From contig NC_061862.1 in assembly GCF_907164915.1 (NCBI RefSeq), positions 8,791,505 through 8,855,504 of the forward strand: a stretch of DNA of 64,000 bases, in the 5' to 3' direction. Each line of letters begins with the position of its first letter. Position 1 is the stretch's first letter. Shown piece after piece: positions 35,970 to 47,952 of this stretch. This DNA is from Impatiens glandulifera (taxonomy: Eukaryota; Streptophyta; Magnoliopsida; Ericales; Balsaminaceae). The notes under the pieces are model-generated. The model was not told the origin of the DNA and did no database searches. It was given only the letters and a program-made list of their open reading frames with translations. A program made the position numbers and the translations under genes.

Positions 35970-37749
35970 TTAGCTTGTGGGGGGAGGAGGTGGTTGTTGC
36001 CTCATATACAATTCGATTCTCTCCATTCTTGCGTTCATCTCTAACTTCTCCCTCTCCATTCTTGCGGTAATCTCTAACTTCTCCCTCTCCATTCTTGTCA
36101 CAATTTCTTTCTTTTCCGATTGCATTTCTTCTATTCTGCGCCTTCTTTCTTCATCCCTCCTCTACAGTTCCTCCAGCTTGAGCTTCATTATTTGATTCTC
36201 TTCTAACAATCGCTCATTGTTTCGCTGTGAACTGTTTCCACTACGACGATCATCACGAAAGTGTGTGGGCCGGACGCCTGATCCCATTCCGAACACTACC
36301 CCTTGTTTTTGTTGTCCGAACACTCTCTCCGTCAATTCAAAATCCGATATTCCCGGTTCGTTACTAACAACCTCCTCCATCTCAGCCTGCACAATTCAAA
36401 TAAAATATCATTTCTATAATAAAAAACTAGGCATATTCAATTCACTTACAATTTTCTCTTGCACGTGTTCGTCCGGGACGGGTGTTGGATTTTCTTGTGT
36501 CGGTTTTGGTGTGCGGGTCCTCTTGAATACTTCAATTACAGACGGTGGCCGTCCCATTTCAATCGCCTGTTGAAATAAATGATTTATATAATTAATAACA
36601 ATCTTTATATTAAGTTATTACAAATAATGTACTTACCAACTCGTCTTCAATTTGTGCAAACGGTCTACTTCCCGTTCGATGCGGGAATTTCAGATTCTTC
36701 CGGTTCTTAATATTTGTAGAACTGTGTCTCTGTATTTGAAATAACAAATGAAGTTAGATTAATTAATATCAACTTTTATTTGAATTATGAAACCGTACCT
36801 TAAACGTTTCTGTGAAGAAATGGTTGCGACACACAAACTCCCAATCATCTCGATCGTAGTCTGGTGGAGGATTAGCCAGTACTGCCGCCTCGTCTCCTTT
36901 GTGGACGCGGATATATGTCTTGTTCAAATCCGACCGCCATCTATCCCATATCTGATTGGCGTGTCCCAACCCGGTCTTTCGAAAAGACTCAATGTCACCA
37001 TTAGTCGCTTCGAACGGATCCTGAAAAAAATAACATCCAAATGTTACAAATAATTATTTAATGACGTACTGTATAATCAAGTAATAAGTATTACCTTGAT
37101 AGCAGTCCACAGTGAATCCAATTGGTCTGCACTTAAAGCCTTCCACTTGAGAAGACGGTGTGAGACGGCTGCGGGGTCCCGGATAATCGACCCCACATGT
37201 CTAGACCACCGTGTTCTTCCCACGTCTGTACCGCCTGGCCTCCCATCCTTCTCTCTAAACGTTAGAGGGATCCTCGTCCCCGCTACCCTCTTAAACATTG
37301 CAATATTCTTGTTCTTCCCCCCGTCTCTTGCGGGCAGAAGATTCTTCAAAATTATCAAAATCATAATTAAATATGTCAATCAATTGAAACACTAACTAAT
37401 TTGTAAACGAAATACCTATCGATGATGGGTCGGGAGTGGTCCCGTGGTCCTCCTCGTCATCCTGCTCCTCGATAGGCTCCTCAAGACCCTCGTCTTCAGC
37501 CTCATCGATAGGCACCATATCAGCGAATGTGCTCTCTATAAACTCTTGGAGCTCACTAGCCTCAACATCCTCGTCTGTTGGGTGAAGCGCAGTAGATATC
37601 GGGACCACAACAATCGGTGGTTGGTCTCTAGAAGACGATCCTCGAAGCTTTAACGACTCGGATTGGGCAAGTAGGTTTTGGTAGCTTTTATCCAATTTCT
37701 TGGGTGTCTTCCTCATACTCTTCCAAGTTGTTTTGGGACCTTCAGACAT
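35970..37749 (-). pseudogene. TNPA-like / Transposase_24 gene of element 2 (broken)
   Basis: Collinear with 22440-24221. Exon 1 (37749-37413) is open. In exon 2 a run of six G (complement of cccccc at 37317-37322; element 1 has five) shifts the frame and gives a stop within about ten codons. In the last exon GAG has become TAG at 36162-36164, removing the coiled-coil and proline tail. The middle exons still read as GTRIPLTFREKDGRPGG and HANQIWDRWRSDLNK in their own frames. It cannot make the full protein. Confidence 0.9.
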
Positions 37750-37859
37750 TCTTAATTCACACCATTAATAAAATTGAGTGAATAATTGAAATAAAGTAGT
37801 AATAAAAATGAATATAAAGTTAAAAACATAATTAAATCTACCTAATTAATTAATCTGAA

Positions 37860-40800
37860 CTATATGTTTGTAAACCGCGGTTTTATTTTTGTCACAATCT
37901 TCCAATCGGGTCGGGCTGACATATCAGGGGCGTAGAATACTTGTTTTGCTTGACTCGCCAATATATACGGGTCTTGACTTTGGGTTTTCAAAATTCGATT
38001 TACATTTACACTTACAAAGCCATATTTATCCACTTTCACTCCTAGTTCCCCCGAGTGTGTATCAAACCACTTACACTTGAATAAAACAACTCGTTTGTGA
38101 GAATAGTATTGTACTTCGATTATATCCGTCAAAACTCCGTAGTATGACATAGTTTCAGACCCATTGAACCCCTCAACAACCACCCCACTATTTTGAGTTG
38201 TCAAACCTTCGTCGTGTTTTTCTGTACAGAATTTGAATCCGTTTACTTTACACCAAACATACATAGACGAGTACATACTTGGACCTTCTCCTAAGATCTT
38301 GAGGTCTCTTAATATGTCGTTAATTTCTGCTAAATGGGCGACCTATATATGTATCCGAAATGAAGTTGTTAATATGAATAAAAAGAGTTAGGATATATGG
38401 TTTGTAATTTACTCACTCGATGCTTGAAATAGGCGGCAAACGTTTCTCCACTGGACTCGTTGTTATAATCTCTGCAAATAGATCGAATATTAAATAGCAC
38501 ACTCTTTAATGCTAATTAGTAACAGCAACATTGAATCTTACATGTAAAAAGCTTCTGCTTCGGGACAATTTTTCAAAATGTAAGAATGAGCTGTCACTCG
38601 ATCGATATAATCCAAGTTGTATACTTTTCCGTTAGATAGGTCTTCCAATGATGCAAATATTGAAATGCCCGAGATTTCAGGTTGTGCATTTTCTTGATCT
38701 TGTTCCTCCATATACCTGGCACATAAACTAATACTTTCGTTAACAAGATAGCTCCCGCTTATAGAGGCTTCGGGGTGGTTATTATTCCGCAAATATCTTT
38801 TCATTGTACCCATGTAATGTTCAAACGGATACATCCATCGATACTGAACAGGTCCTCCAAGCAAAGCCTCAAATGACAAGTGAACCGGGAGATGCATCAT
38901 GATGTCGAAGATTGACGGCGGAAAAATCATTTCAAATTTGCAAAGTGTCAATGTAATATCCATGTACAATTGTTCCAGGTCCTCTTGAATCAACTCTTTG
39001 AAGCACAACAACCGAAAGAAACGAGACAAATTTACTAACGCATCATACACATACTCTGGAAGCAATCCACGAGTTGCTAAAGGAATTAGATATTCCAATA
39101 AAATGTGACAATCATGACTCTTTACTCCCGAAAGCTTTTTCTCTTCCAAATTTACACAACCCCCGATATTTGAGCAAAACTCATCAGGCAACTTGAGATC
39201 TTTCAAGAAGTTATAAAGACGTATTTTATTTTCGGATGTCAAAGTGAAAGGCGCTTCTGGATAATGAACAACTCCTTCATCATTTATAGGATGTAACCAT
39301 GATTTTATGCCTAAGAGTTCTAAGTCTTTACGGGCTTTAGGACCATCCTTAGTCTTCTCTTTCACCTTCATTATTGTTCCCAACACGCTATCACATATAT
39401 TTTTCTCAATATGCATCACATCCAAATTATGTTTCAATAAGAGCGATTTCCAATAAGGCAGACGGAAGAAAATGCTAAGTTTGTTCCAATTGTCTCCTTG
39501 CGTTTCATGATATATCTTGGTTCTCTTGCTCATATCCGCACTAAGAATTATGTCTTCTAGGTCTCGTGCTTGCTCATAACTTTCTTGCCCCGTTAACAAT
39601 CTAGGGGGATCTCTATAATCAGTTCGACCATCAAACGACTCTTTATCCCTTCTGTATTTGTGCTTCGGTGGAAGGAAGCGTCTATGACCCAAGTAACATT
39701 GTTTGGAACCATGAACCAATCGAAGAGATACTGTGTCGTTGTTACAACAAGGACAAGCGAATTTACCTTTCGTACTCCAGCCTGATAAATTCGCGTATGC
39801 GGGAAAGTCGTTAATGGTCCACAACAACGTCGCTCGCATGTTAAAGTATTGCGAGGTGTGTGCATCAAACGTTTTCACTCCTGTTTGCCACAGTTCATGC
39901 AACTCTTCGATCAATGGCTGGAGAAATATGTCAATTGCATCTCCCGGACTCTTTGGACCCGGAATTAACATAGATAAAATGAAATTGCTAGAATCCATGC
40001 AAGTCGTGGGTGACACATTATAAGGGACGAGAATTACCGGCCAAACACTGTATGATTTTTTCTCATTTGCAAATGGTTGAAACCCATCGCTTGATAAACC
40101 CAGTCTTACGTTTCGAGATTCTGAAGCAAAATCTGTATAATTTTCATCAAACGTCTTCCAAGTTAAGGAATCAGCGGGGTGTCTCAACGTATCACTATCA
40201 ACTCTTCCTTCTTTATGTCATCTCATCATTGGAGCTGTTTTTGAGGACATGTATAGTCTTTGCAGTCTTGGTATTAAAGGGAAATATCTCAACACCTTTT
40301 TTGGAATGAATTTCCCATTTTGCTTCTCTCGAACTGTCCCACTTGTTTGGTCGACTTTCCATCTTGAAAGACCGCAAACTCTGCAAGAATCTTCATTTAT
40401 GTCGTCCTTCCAAAATAGCATACAGTTGTTCTTACATGCGTCTATCTTGTCATATTTAAGCCCGATATCAGTAATAATTTTTTTACTTTCGTAGTATGAG
40501 TTTGGCAATTGAGCGTCAATCGGTAATATGTAGTCTTTAAGCAGACGCAGCAACATATCGAACGAAGAATTCGTCCATTGACATACATTTTTTATGTGAA
40601 GTAGTTTCAGTAGTGCCGATGATTTCGTTATTCGAGCACCTTCATACAATAGCCGTTTGCAATCATCAAGCAATTTATAAAATCTATGCGCATCTTCGAC
40701 TGGTTCATCGTTATCCAGGACGTCATTAACGTTGGGGAACATATCGTTTATAAATTCGTGCATATAACGTTCTTCGTTAACTGTATTATTCATCTCCTAT

Positions 40801-41183
40801 CTCGCATCGTTGAATTCCGGCACGGCATCCTCCGACTGATCATCGTCGTCATCATCATCATCATCTAAGTCATCGACATCTTCATCGACATCGTCATTAA
40901 CCACTTGAGTAGTACGTCTCTTTTCTCCATGAAAATACCAATACTCATAATGAACATTTATTCCATAAACGATGAGGTGAGTCTTCACATCGTCTATTTC
41001 CATAAACGGCGTGTTCAAGCATTTCACGCAGGGACATTTAACGGTTTGTCGGGATGTATTCCTAACAGCATACTCGAGGAATTTGTCAACACCTTCCTCG
41101 TAATCTGGATGATCTCGACGTAAGGTCATCCAGCTTTTATCGGGTACTTCCATATTTCTAATAAAATGGAAAACAACCCGCAT
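37860..41183 (-). pseudogene. TNPD-like transposase gene of element 2 (two nonsense mutations)
   Basis: Exons about 41183-38542, 38471-38417 and 38342-37860 correspond to the element 1 gene at very high identity. CAG (Gln) has become TAG at 40797-40799 and TGG (Trp) has become TGA at 40218-40220. There is also a 9-bp in-frame deletion just after the first stop (MNNTVNEQVNEERY to MNNTVNEERY) and an extra A that moves the natural stop 12 codons downstream. Transposase_21, DUF4218 and DUF4216 regions remain open between the lesions. Both nonsense changes are C-to-T type (one read on each strand), as expected from deamination of methylated cytosine. Confidence 0.92.
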
Positions 41184-41209
41184 TATTATTTAATCAAATT
41201 TGTCTATAT

Positions 41210-42830
41210 TTTTTAGGCTTACATAATGCTAACATTATTTCTATCTAACCTATCATTATCCAACCAAAATTCAACATACATATAATCTAACATTATTTCA
41301 TTCATACACATTTCAAGGCCATCAATTATAATCCAACATAATTTTATTCAGACACAATTCATTCCATTTAACATTTCTAACTTAAAATAAAACATAATTA
41401 AAACACAATCTTATCAAACATAATCTAACACACATAATACCTAATATAACCTAAATCAAATCTAACATAAATCAAACTTCAGTCTAACATGAAAAACTAA
41501 CATAATCTAACATGATACTTAATCTAACATAAATCAAATCTCACATAAATCTAACATGATACCTAATCTAACCTAAATCAAATCTAACATAAATCAAACT
41601 TAAATCTAACATGAAAAGCTAACATAAATCTAGCATTAAACTAAACCTAACCATATAATAAACCAACAAAAACTAACCTTGCACAAAAAGAGCAACGAAG
41701 AAGAGCAGCGGATGTAGACTGACGGGCGGGCAGGGGAAACCTAATAACATTAAATTACAACCAAATCAAACCAATCACAACCAAACCAAAACCTAAATCA
41801 AACCTCAATTAAACCTAAATCAAAACTCAAATATTTAACCCAAATCAAAGCAACCAAAATCAAACCAATAACACAATCCAATACAATTTCTAAACTTTTT
41901 TAACAAAAATATAAACCTAATCTAACAATAATCCAACATAATCTAACAAAAACAAAATCCAACAACCAATTTGAAAAACCTAATCCAAATCTCAATCCAA
42001 AACCAAATCTAAAAATCCAATTCAAACAAATTTCAATCCAATTCATACCAATTCCCAAAAACCAATTCAAGTCTAACATAAATCAATACTAACCTAAAAT
42101 CCAATTCAATTCTAAATTCAATCCAATTCATACCAATTCCAATAAAATCCAATCCAATTCATACAAATTCCCAAAAAATCCAATTCTAAATTCAATCCAA
42201 AACATACAAATTTCTAAAATCAAATCCAATTCAATTCTAAATTCAATCCAATTCATACCAATTCCAATCAAATCCAATTCAATTCTAATTTCATTCCAAT
42301 TCTAACAAATTCCCAAAAAAACAAATTCTAAATTCAATCCAAATCATACAAATTTCTAAAATCAAATTCAATTCAATTCTAAATCAAATATCTAACATAA
42401 TTTCAATTAAATTAATTTAACTCAAATCCAATCTGACCTAATCTAAAATCTAATAGATTCAATCCTAAAATCTAACTAATCTAACCTAAAATCCAATCTA
42501 ACCTAAATTCAAACTAATATATATATAACTTCAATAACTAACCTTCTAATAGCGGAAGTCTCCGGCGGCGGTCTTCAAACTACGGCGGAAAGCGGCGGTC
42601 TTCGAACAGCGGCAGCGGCGGTCTTCAATCGGTCTTCAAGCCGCGGGATCCTCGTCGTCTTCGGCTGGATAGTGGGCGGCGCGGAAGGACGGTCTTCAAT
42701 CGGCGCGGAATAGGACGGCGCGGGAGGGACGGCGCGGAGGAAGAAGCGGCCGGAGAGATGAGAGCGGGGAGAGAGAAAAGGAAACGGGGAAGAAAAGAAG
42801 GGTTTTTTTTGTTTAAAACGTGATTCCCGA
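41210..42830 (-). promoter_or_regulatory. Leader and repeat-rich intron of the element 2 transposase gene
   Basis: The plus strand shows A/C-rich 'aatctaacataaatcaaa' and 'ccaattcaattctaaatt' repeats between two GC-rich leader exons (about 41680-41740 and 42550-42760), mirroring 17545-18999. The distal part (42000-42400) has expanded through copies of 'attcaatccaattcatacca'. Confidence 0.6.
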
Positions 42831-44050
42831 GAGTTATACCAAAACCTCTCGGTTTTTATTCAATTAAATTCCGAGTTAATTGAAAACTCTCGGTTTTTGA
42901 TTGTTTGAATTCCGAGAGTTTATACTAAACCTCTCAGTTTTATATTTTTTTTAGTTTTTTACAATTAAATTTAAATGCCCAAAACCGAGAGTTTAATATA
43001 CAACTCTCGTTTTTTATTTTTTTTTATATTTTTTACAATTAAATTTAATTGCCCAAAACCGAGAGTTGTATATTAAACTCTCGGTTTTTATATTTTTATA
43101 ATTTATAAAAACCGAGAGGCTTTGGTAAATCTGTCGTTTTTTATGCATATTTCCGAAAGTTATATATTTAACTTTCGGTTTTACAACATGACAAATTATT
43201 AAATTATTAAACTCACTTTCTAATAACGTTGAACAACATTAATTTAACACATTTGATATCCTTAAAACATTTCCCAATCCATATGATCAAACATTACACA
43301 AATACATAGGATAATCAAACATAAACATTCATATACACTTCTATATATAATCAAACACATTCATAAACATTTTAACATTAAAGACAATCTAAAATTTTAA
43401 AATAAAAACACACACTTGATTATATTACTTAGGAGTCTAGATTGGAAGGTAGAAAACCAATTAATTTAACAATTTTGTGAAATGATAATTCCGAAAGTTA
43501 TATAATTAACTTTCGGAAATATCCATCAAAACCGAAGGGTTTATATAAAACCCTCGTTCTTGAGAAATGTAAAACCCGAAAGTTTATATAAAACTTTCGG
43601 TTTTGATGGTTATTTCCGAAAGTTAATTATATAACTTTCGGAATTAGCACTTGACAAATTGTTAAATTCTTTGGTTTTTCACCTTCTAATGACCTTTAAC
43701 AACATTAATTTAACACATTTGATGTCTTTAAAATATTGCACAATCCATATGATCAAACATTACATACATTCATAAGATAATCAAACATGAACATTCATAT
43801 AGACTTCTCTATAATAATCAAACACAATCATAAATATTTGAACATGAAACACAATATTAATTTTTAAAATACAACACAAAATTGATTATATTAGTTAGAA
43901 GTTAAGATTGGTGGGTTAAAAACAAAATAATTTAACAAACTAGGTAGTGTTAAAACCGAAAGTTATAAAATTAACTTTCGGTTTTGATGTGTATCTGCGA
44001 AGGTTTTAAATATACCTCTCGGTCTTGACCTTGATCAGAAGTTTTTTGGA
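42825..44050. repeat. Dispersed short palindromes, element 2
   Basis: Counterpart of 16395-17540: GAGAG-core hairpins 42830-43110, GAAAG-core hairpins 43150-44065, in AT-rich spacers. Confidence 0.8.
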
Positions 44051-44054
44051 AATT

Positions 44055-46255
44055 GTTAAAACCGAAAGTTTATTTGAAAACCTTCGGTTTTTACCCTTCC
44101 CCATACTTAGAAAAAATTTTGATTTTTTTAAACAGGGGTCAAAACCGAAGGTTTATTTGAAAACCTTCGGTTTTTACCCTTCCCCATACTTAGAAAAAAA
44201 TTAGATTTTTTCAAACATGGGTCAAAACCGAAGGTTTATTTGAAAACATTCGGTTTTTACCCTTCCCCATACATAGAAAAAATTTTGATTTTTTTAAACA
44301 GAGGTCAAAACCGAAGGTTTATTTGAAAACCTTCGGTTTTTACCCTTCCCCATACTTAGAAAAAATTTTGATTTTTTTAAACGGGAGTCAAAACTGAAGG
44401 TTTATTTGAAAACCTTCGGTTTTTACCCTTCCCCATACTTAGAAAAAAATTAGATTTTTTCAAACATGGGTCAAAACCGAAGGTTTATTTGAAAACCTTC
44501 GGTTTTTACCCTTCCCCATACTTAGAAAAAATTTTGATTTTTTTAAACAGGGGTCAAAACCGAAGGTTTATTTGAAAACCTTCGGTTTTTACCCTTCCCC
44601 ATACTTAGAAAAAAAATAGATTTTTTCAAACATGGGTCAAAACCGAAGGTTTATTTGAAAACCTTCGGTTTTTACCCTTCCCCATACTTAGAAAAAAATT
44701 AGATTTTTTTAAACAGGGGTCAAAACCGAAGGTTTATTTGAAAACTTTCGGTTTTTACCCTTCCCCATACTTAGAAAAAAATTAGATTTTTTCAAACATG
44801 GGTCAAAACCGAAGGTTTATTCGAAAACCTTCGGTTTTTACCCTTCTCCATACTTAGAAAAAATTTAGATTTTTTCAAACATGGGTCAAAACCGAAGGTT
44901 TATTTGAAAACCTTCGGTTTTTACCCTTTCCCATACTTAGAAAAAAATTAGATTTTTTTAAATAGGGGTCAAAACCGAAGGTTTATTTGAAAACCTTCGG
45001 TTTTTACCCTTCCCCATACTTAGAAAAAAATTAGATTTTTTCAAACATGGGTCAAAACCGAAGGTTTATTTGAAAACCTTCGGTTTTTACCCTTCCCCAT
45101 ACTTAGAAAAAATTTTGATTTTTTTAAACAGGGGTCAAAACCGAAGGTTTATTTGAAAACCTTCGGTTTTTACCCTTCCCCATACTTAGAAAAAAATTAG
45201 ATTTTTTCAAACATGGGTCAAAACCGAAGGTTTATTTGAAAACATTCGGTTTTTACCCTTCCCCATACATAGAAAAAATTTTGATTTTTTTAAACAGAGG
45301 TCAAAACCGAAGGTTTATTTGAAAACCTTCGGTTTTTACCCTTCCCCATACTTAGAAAAAATTTTGATTTTTTTAAACGGGGTCAAAACTGAAGGTTTAT
45401 TTGAAAACCTTCGGTTTTTACCCTTCCCCATACTTAGAAAAAAATTAGATTTTTTCAAACATGGGTCAAAACCGAAGGTTTATTTGAAAACCTTCGGTTT
45501 TTACCCTTCCCCATACTTAGAAAAAATTTTGATTTTTTTAAACAGGGGTCAAAACCGAAGGTTTATTTGAAAACCTTCGGTTTTTACCCTTCCCCATACT
45601 TAGAAAAAAATTAGATTTTTTCAAACATGGGTCAAAACCGAAGGTTTATTTGAAAACCTTCGGTTTTTACCCTTCCCCATACTTAGAAAAAAATTAGATT
45701 TTTTTAAACAGGGGTCAAAACCGAAGGTTTATTTGAAAACTTTCGGTTTTTACCCTTCCCCATACTTAGAAAAAAATTAGATTTTTTCAAACATGGGTCA
45801 AAACCGAAGGTTTATTCGAAAACCTTCGGTTTTTACCCTTCTCCATACTTAGAAAAAATTTAGATTTTTTCAAACATGGGTCAAAACCGAATGTTTATTT
45901 GAAAACCTTCGGTTTTTACCCTTTCCCATACTTAGAAAAAAATTAGATTTTTTTAAATAGGGGTCAAAACCGAAGGTTTATTTGAAAACCTTCGGTTTTT
46001 ACCCTTCCCCATACTTAGAAAAAAATTAGATTTTTTCAAACATGGGTCAAAACCGAAGGTTTATTTGAAAACCTTCGGTTTTTACCCTTCCCCATACTTA
46101 GAAAAAATTTTGATTTTTTTAAACAGGGGTCAAAACCGAAGGTTTATTTGAAAACCTTCGGTTTTTACCCTTCCCCATACTTAGAAAAAAATTAGATTTT
46201 TTCAAACATGGGTCAAAACCGAAGGTTTATCTGAAAACCTTCGGTTTTTACCTAA
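44055..46255. repeat. Expanded tandem hairpin array in element 2
   Basis: About 27 hairpin units of about 83 bp, each with CCGAAGGTTTATTTGAAAAC and its partner, 'ttacccttccccatactta' and a variable AT linker. Linker variants mark a higher-order duplication: landmarks at 44241, 44388, 44821 and 44961 recur at 45237, 45384, 45816 and 45956, a shift of 995-996 bp, that is 12 units. Element 1 has 11-12 units. Confidence 0.95.
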
Positions 46256-46494
46256 AGATTTTTAAAAAAATTGGTCAAAACCGAAGGTTTTCAAATAAAC
46301 CTTCGGTTTTGGCGATGCGTTTTTTTTTAAAAAAAGGTGATAAGTCAACAAAAACATAATTATTTAACAACATATTAAACCAAACCAAACCAAACATAAT
46401 AACAATAATTCATAAATATTAAAACATAACGCATAAAAATATTAATTGTCATCGTTCGTACGAAAAACTAATAAACCCATAATAAATCTAGAAA

Positions 46495-46788
46495 TTAATT
46501 ATTAGATGGGGTGGAAGGAGGGGGTGGTTGATTCAGTCGACTCCTCAACAATACAAGTTCCTGTTCGAGATTCACTAATCTCTGAGACATTTCGGCCCGG
46601 TCCGCTTTGATTTCACTGAGCAAACGACCTCTTTCCGCATCCCTTAATCGGATTTGTTCCATTTCCAGCTTCATCTTTCTTACATCTTCCTCACGTGCCG
46701 CAATTTCTGATTGTGCTATCAGATTCTGGTAACACGGATGCAGTTTCTCCGGTGTACTCTGAAGTCTCTTCCATGTCGAATCACCCAT
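46495..46788 (-). CDS. Small coiled-coil protein of element 2 (mini TNPA-like)
   Basis: A 97-aa frame beginning MGDSTWKRLQSTPEKLHPCY, the counterpart of the 98-aa protein at 14988-15284. It differs by one deleted Asp and a handful of substitutions (RR to QS, T to A, E to D, T to K, E to V), with the coiled coil and RLNQPPPPSTPSNN tail unchanged. Upstream are the same acceptor (complement 'tcctaaat', 46790), intron, GC-rich leader exon (about 46985) and TATA box (47058-47065). It is still open although both large genes of this element are broken. Function unknown; see the element 1 copy. Confidence 0.75.
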   Translation of the reverse strand: MGDSTWKRLQSTPEKLHPCYQNLIAQSEIAAREEDVRKMKLEMEQIRLRDAERGRLLSEIKADRAEMSQRLVNLEQELVLLRSRLNQPPPPSTPSNN

Positions 46789-47057
46789 ATCCTAAATTCA
46801 TTTCAGATATATGTATATATATATTAATCAAACAATTATTTCGTAAACTAGCATAAATCTAGATCTATAATATATATATATATAAAAAAAACTTAAGAAA
46901 TCTAAATTTTATAATAAACAAAACAAAAAAACCAAATGAAACAAATTATCTGAACGAGAGAGGAGAAGAACCGACTTGGAGGAGGCAGGCGGCGGCGGCG
47001 GCGGAAGAGAGAGAAAGGAGAGATGAGTGGAATGAAAAAGAGAAGAGTTAGGGTTTG

Positions 47058-47065
47058 TATTTATA
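47058..47065 (-). promoter_or_regulatory. TATA box of the small gene in element 2
   Basis: TATAAATA on the minus strand, at the same place relative to the small gene as in element 1. Confidence 0.75.
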
Positions 47066-47483
47066 GAGGTTGATGCCGAAGGTTTTCATAAAACTTTCGG
47101 TTTTGATAATAGTCAAAACCGAGGGTTTATTAAAGACCCTTCGGAAAAAACCATTACCAAATTTAGAATTTTTTTTTAATGAGCAAAACCGAAGGTTCTT
47201 TGTAAAATTTCAGAAAAGAAATTTTCAAAAAAGGCAAAACCGAAGATTTTTTGAATAACCTTCGTAATTAAAAAACCAAGGGATTTCAAAACCGAAGGTT
47301 TTTACAAAAACCTTCGCAATTAACCCACATCCAACAATAATGAGACTACAAAGCTTCAAGTGAAATTCTATAGTCAATGATTTAGATCGGAAATTAAAAT
47401 GACTTTGTTGAATGATTAGGAAACCTCTTCATAAAGATATCTGAGTCTTATAAGTAGTCACCTTAAAGTTCGAATAAGCTTAC

Positions 47484-47873
47484 CCTCAGCTATTATGAGA
47501 GACAAAGGTATCAAACTGGATGACTTGACACTGTAAGAGATATTCATTTCAGATCCTTTATTAAGAAAGTGAGCCCAATCCTGCCAAACAAATCCATAGC
47601 TCATGCCATCACAAAAGCAAGAATTTAAGAAATTGGGTTTAAAAAGATACAAATTGGGTTAAATGGAAAGAATCCAATAAACTAGTTTTTGAGTAAAACT
47701 TTACTTTGTGAAAGTTGGATGGAATCAACATATTGTGTGTTTCAGACCATGTTATTTCTGTATCCAGAGGTGGGATATTATAAAATCCATAGAGCATAAA
47801 ACCGTTTCTTGAATCATCATTTTCTTCAGCCTTATCATCAGGGGCTTGGATTCTCTGTCGCCAACTACAGCTG
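47484..47873 (-). pseudogene. APD-type E3 ligase gene fragment, 5' exons
   Basis: Minus strand. Exon about 47873-47705 reads GFMLYGFYNIPPLDTEITWS ... ETHNMLIPSNFHK with donor GTAAAG; exon 47580-47484 reads DWAHFLNKGSEMNISYSVKS ... SLIPLSLIIAEG with donor GTAAGC. They join in phase and match the APD domain of plant ABERRANT POLLEN DEVELOPMENT RING E3 ligases (LYGFY.PPLD..TTWSE; HKEW.YFLNKGS..NISYSV). The following exon (about 47400-47335, SLEAL*SHY) carries a stop and is cut by the inversion; its other half is at 34640. No N-terminal transmembrane segment of an APD protein is seen upstream. Confidence 0.8.
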
Positions 47874-47952
47874 TTCAGTTCATTCATTTATTTATTTATT
47901 TAGTCACAACTCAATCTATTAATCCAAAAAAATTACTGCAAAATTTTCATAC

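Larger units (their letters stand above)
35080..47334 (-). mobile_element. CACTA element 2 body (defective, inverted)
   Basis: The 3' terminus (CACTGGTGAAAAAGGGGTC on the plus strand) begins at 35080. Order on the minus strand is the same as in element 1: small gene, hairpin array, transposase, TNPA-like gene, 3' subterminal repeats. With the detached tip it totals about 12.46 kb, 1.5 kb more than element 1, mainly from a longer hairpin array. Both large genes carry inactivating mutations. The 5' side ends at 47334, about 200 bp short of where the element should end; that piece is at 34438-34639. Confidence 0.95.

Noticed and set aside
44055..46255. Regular repeat-spacer structure resembling a CRISPR array
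   Set aside because: The 'spacers' are themselves near-identical between units, the repeats are palindromic and belong to CACTA subterminal sequence, and the context is a plant nuclear genome.
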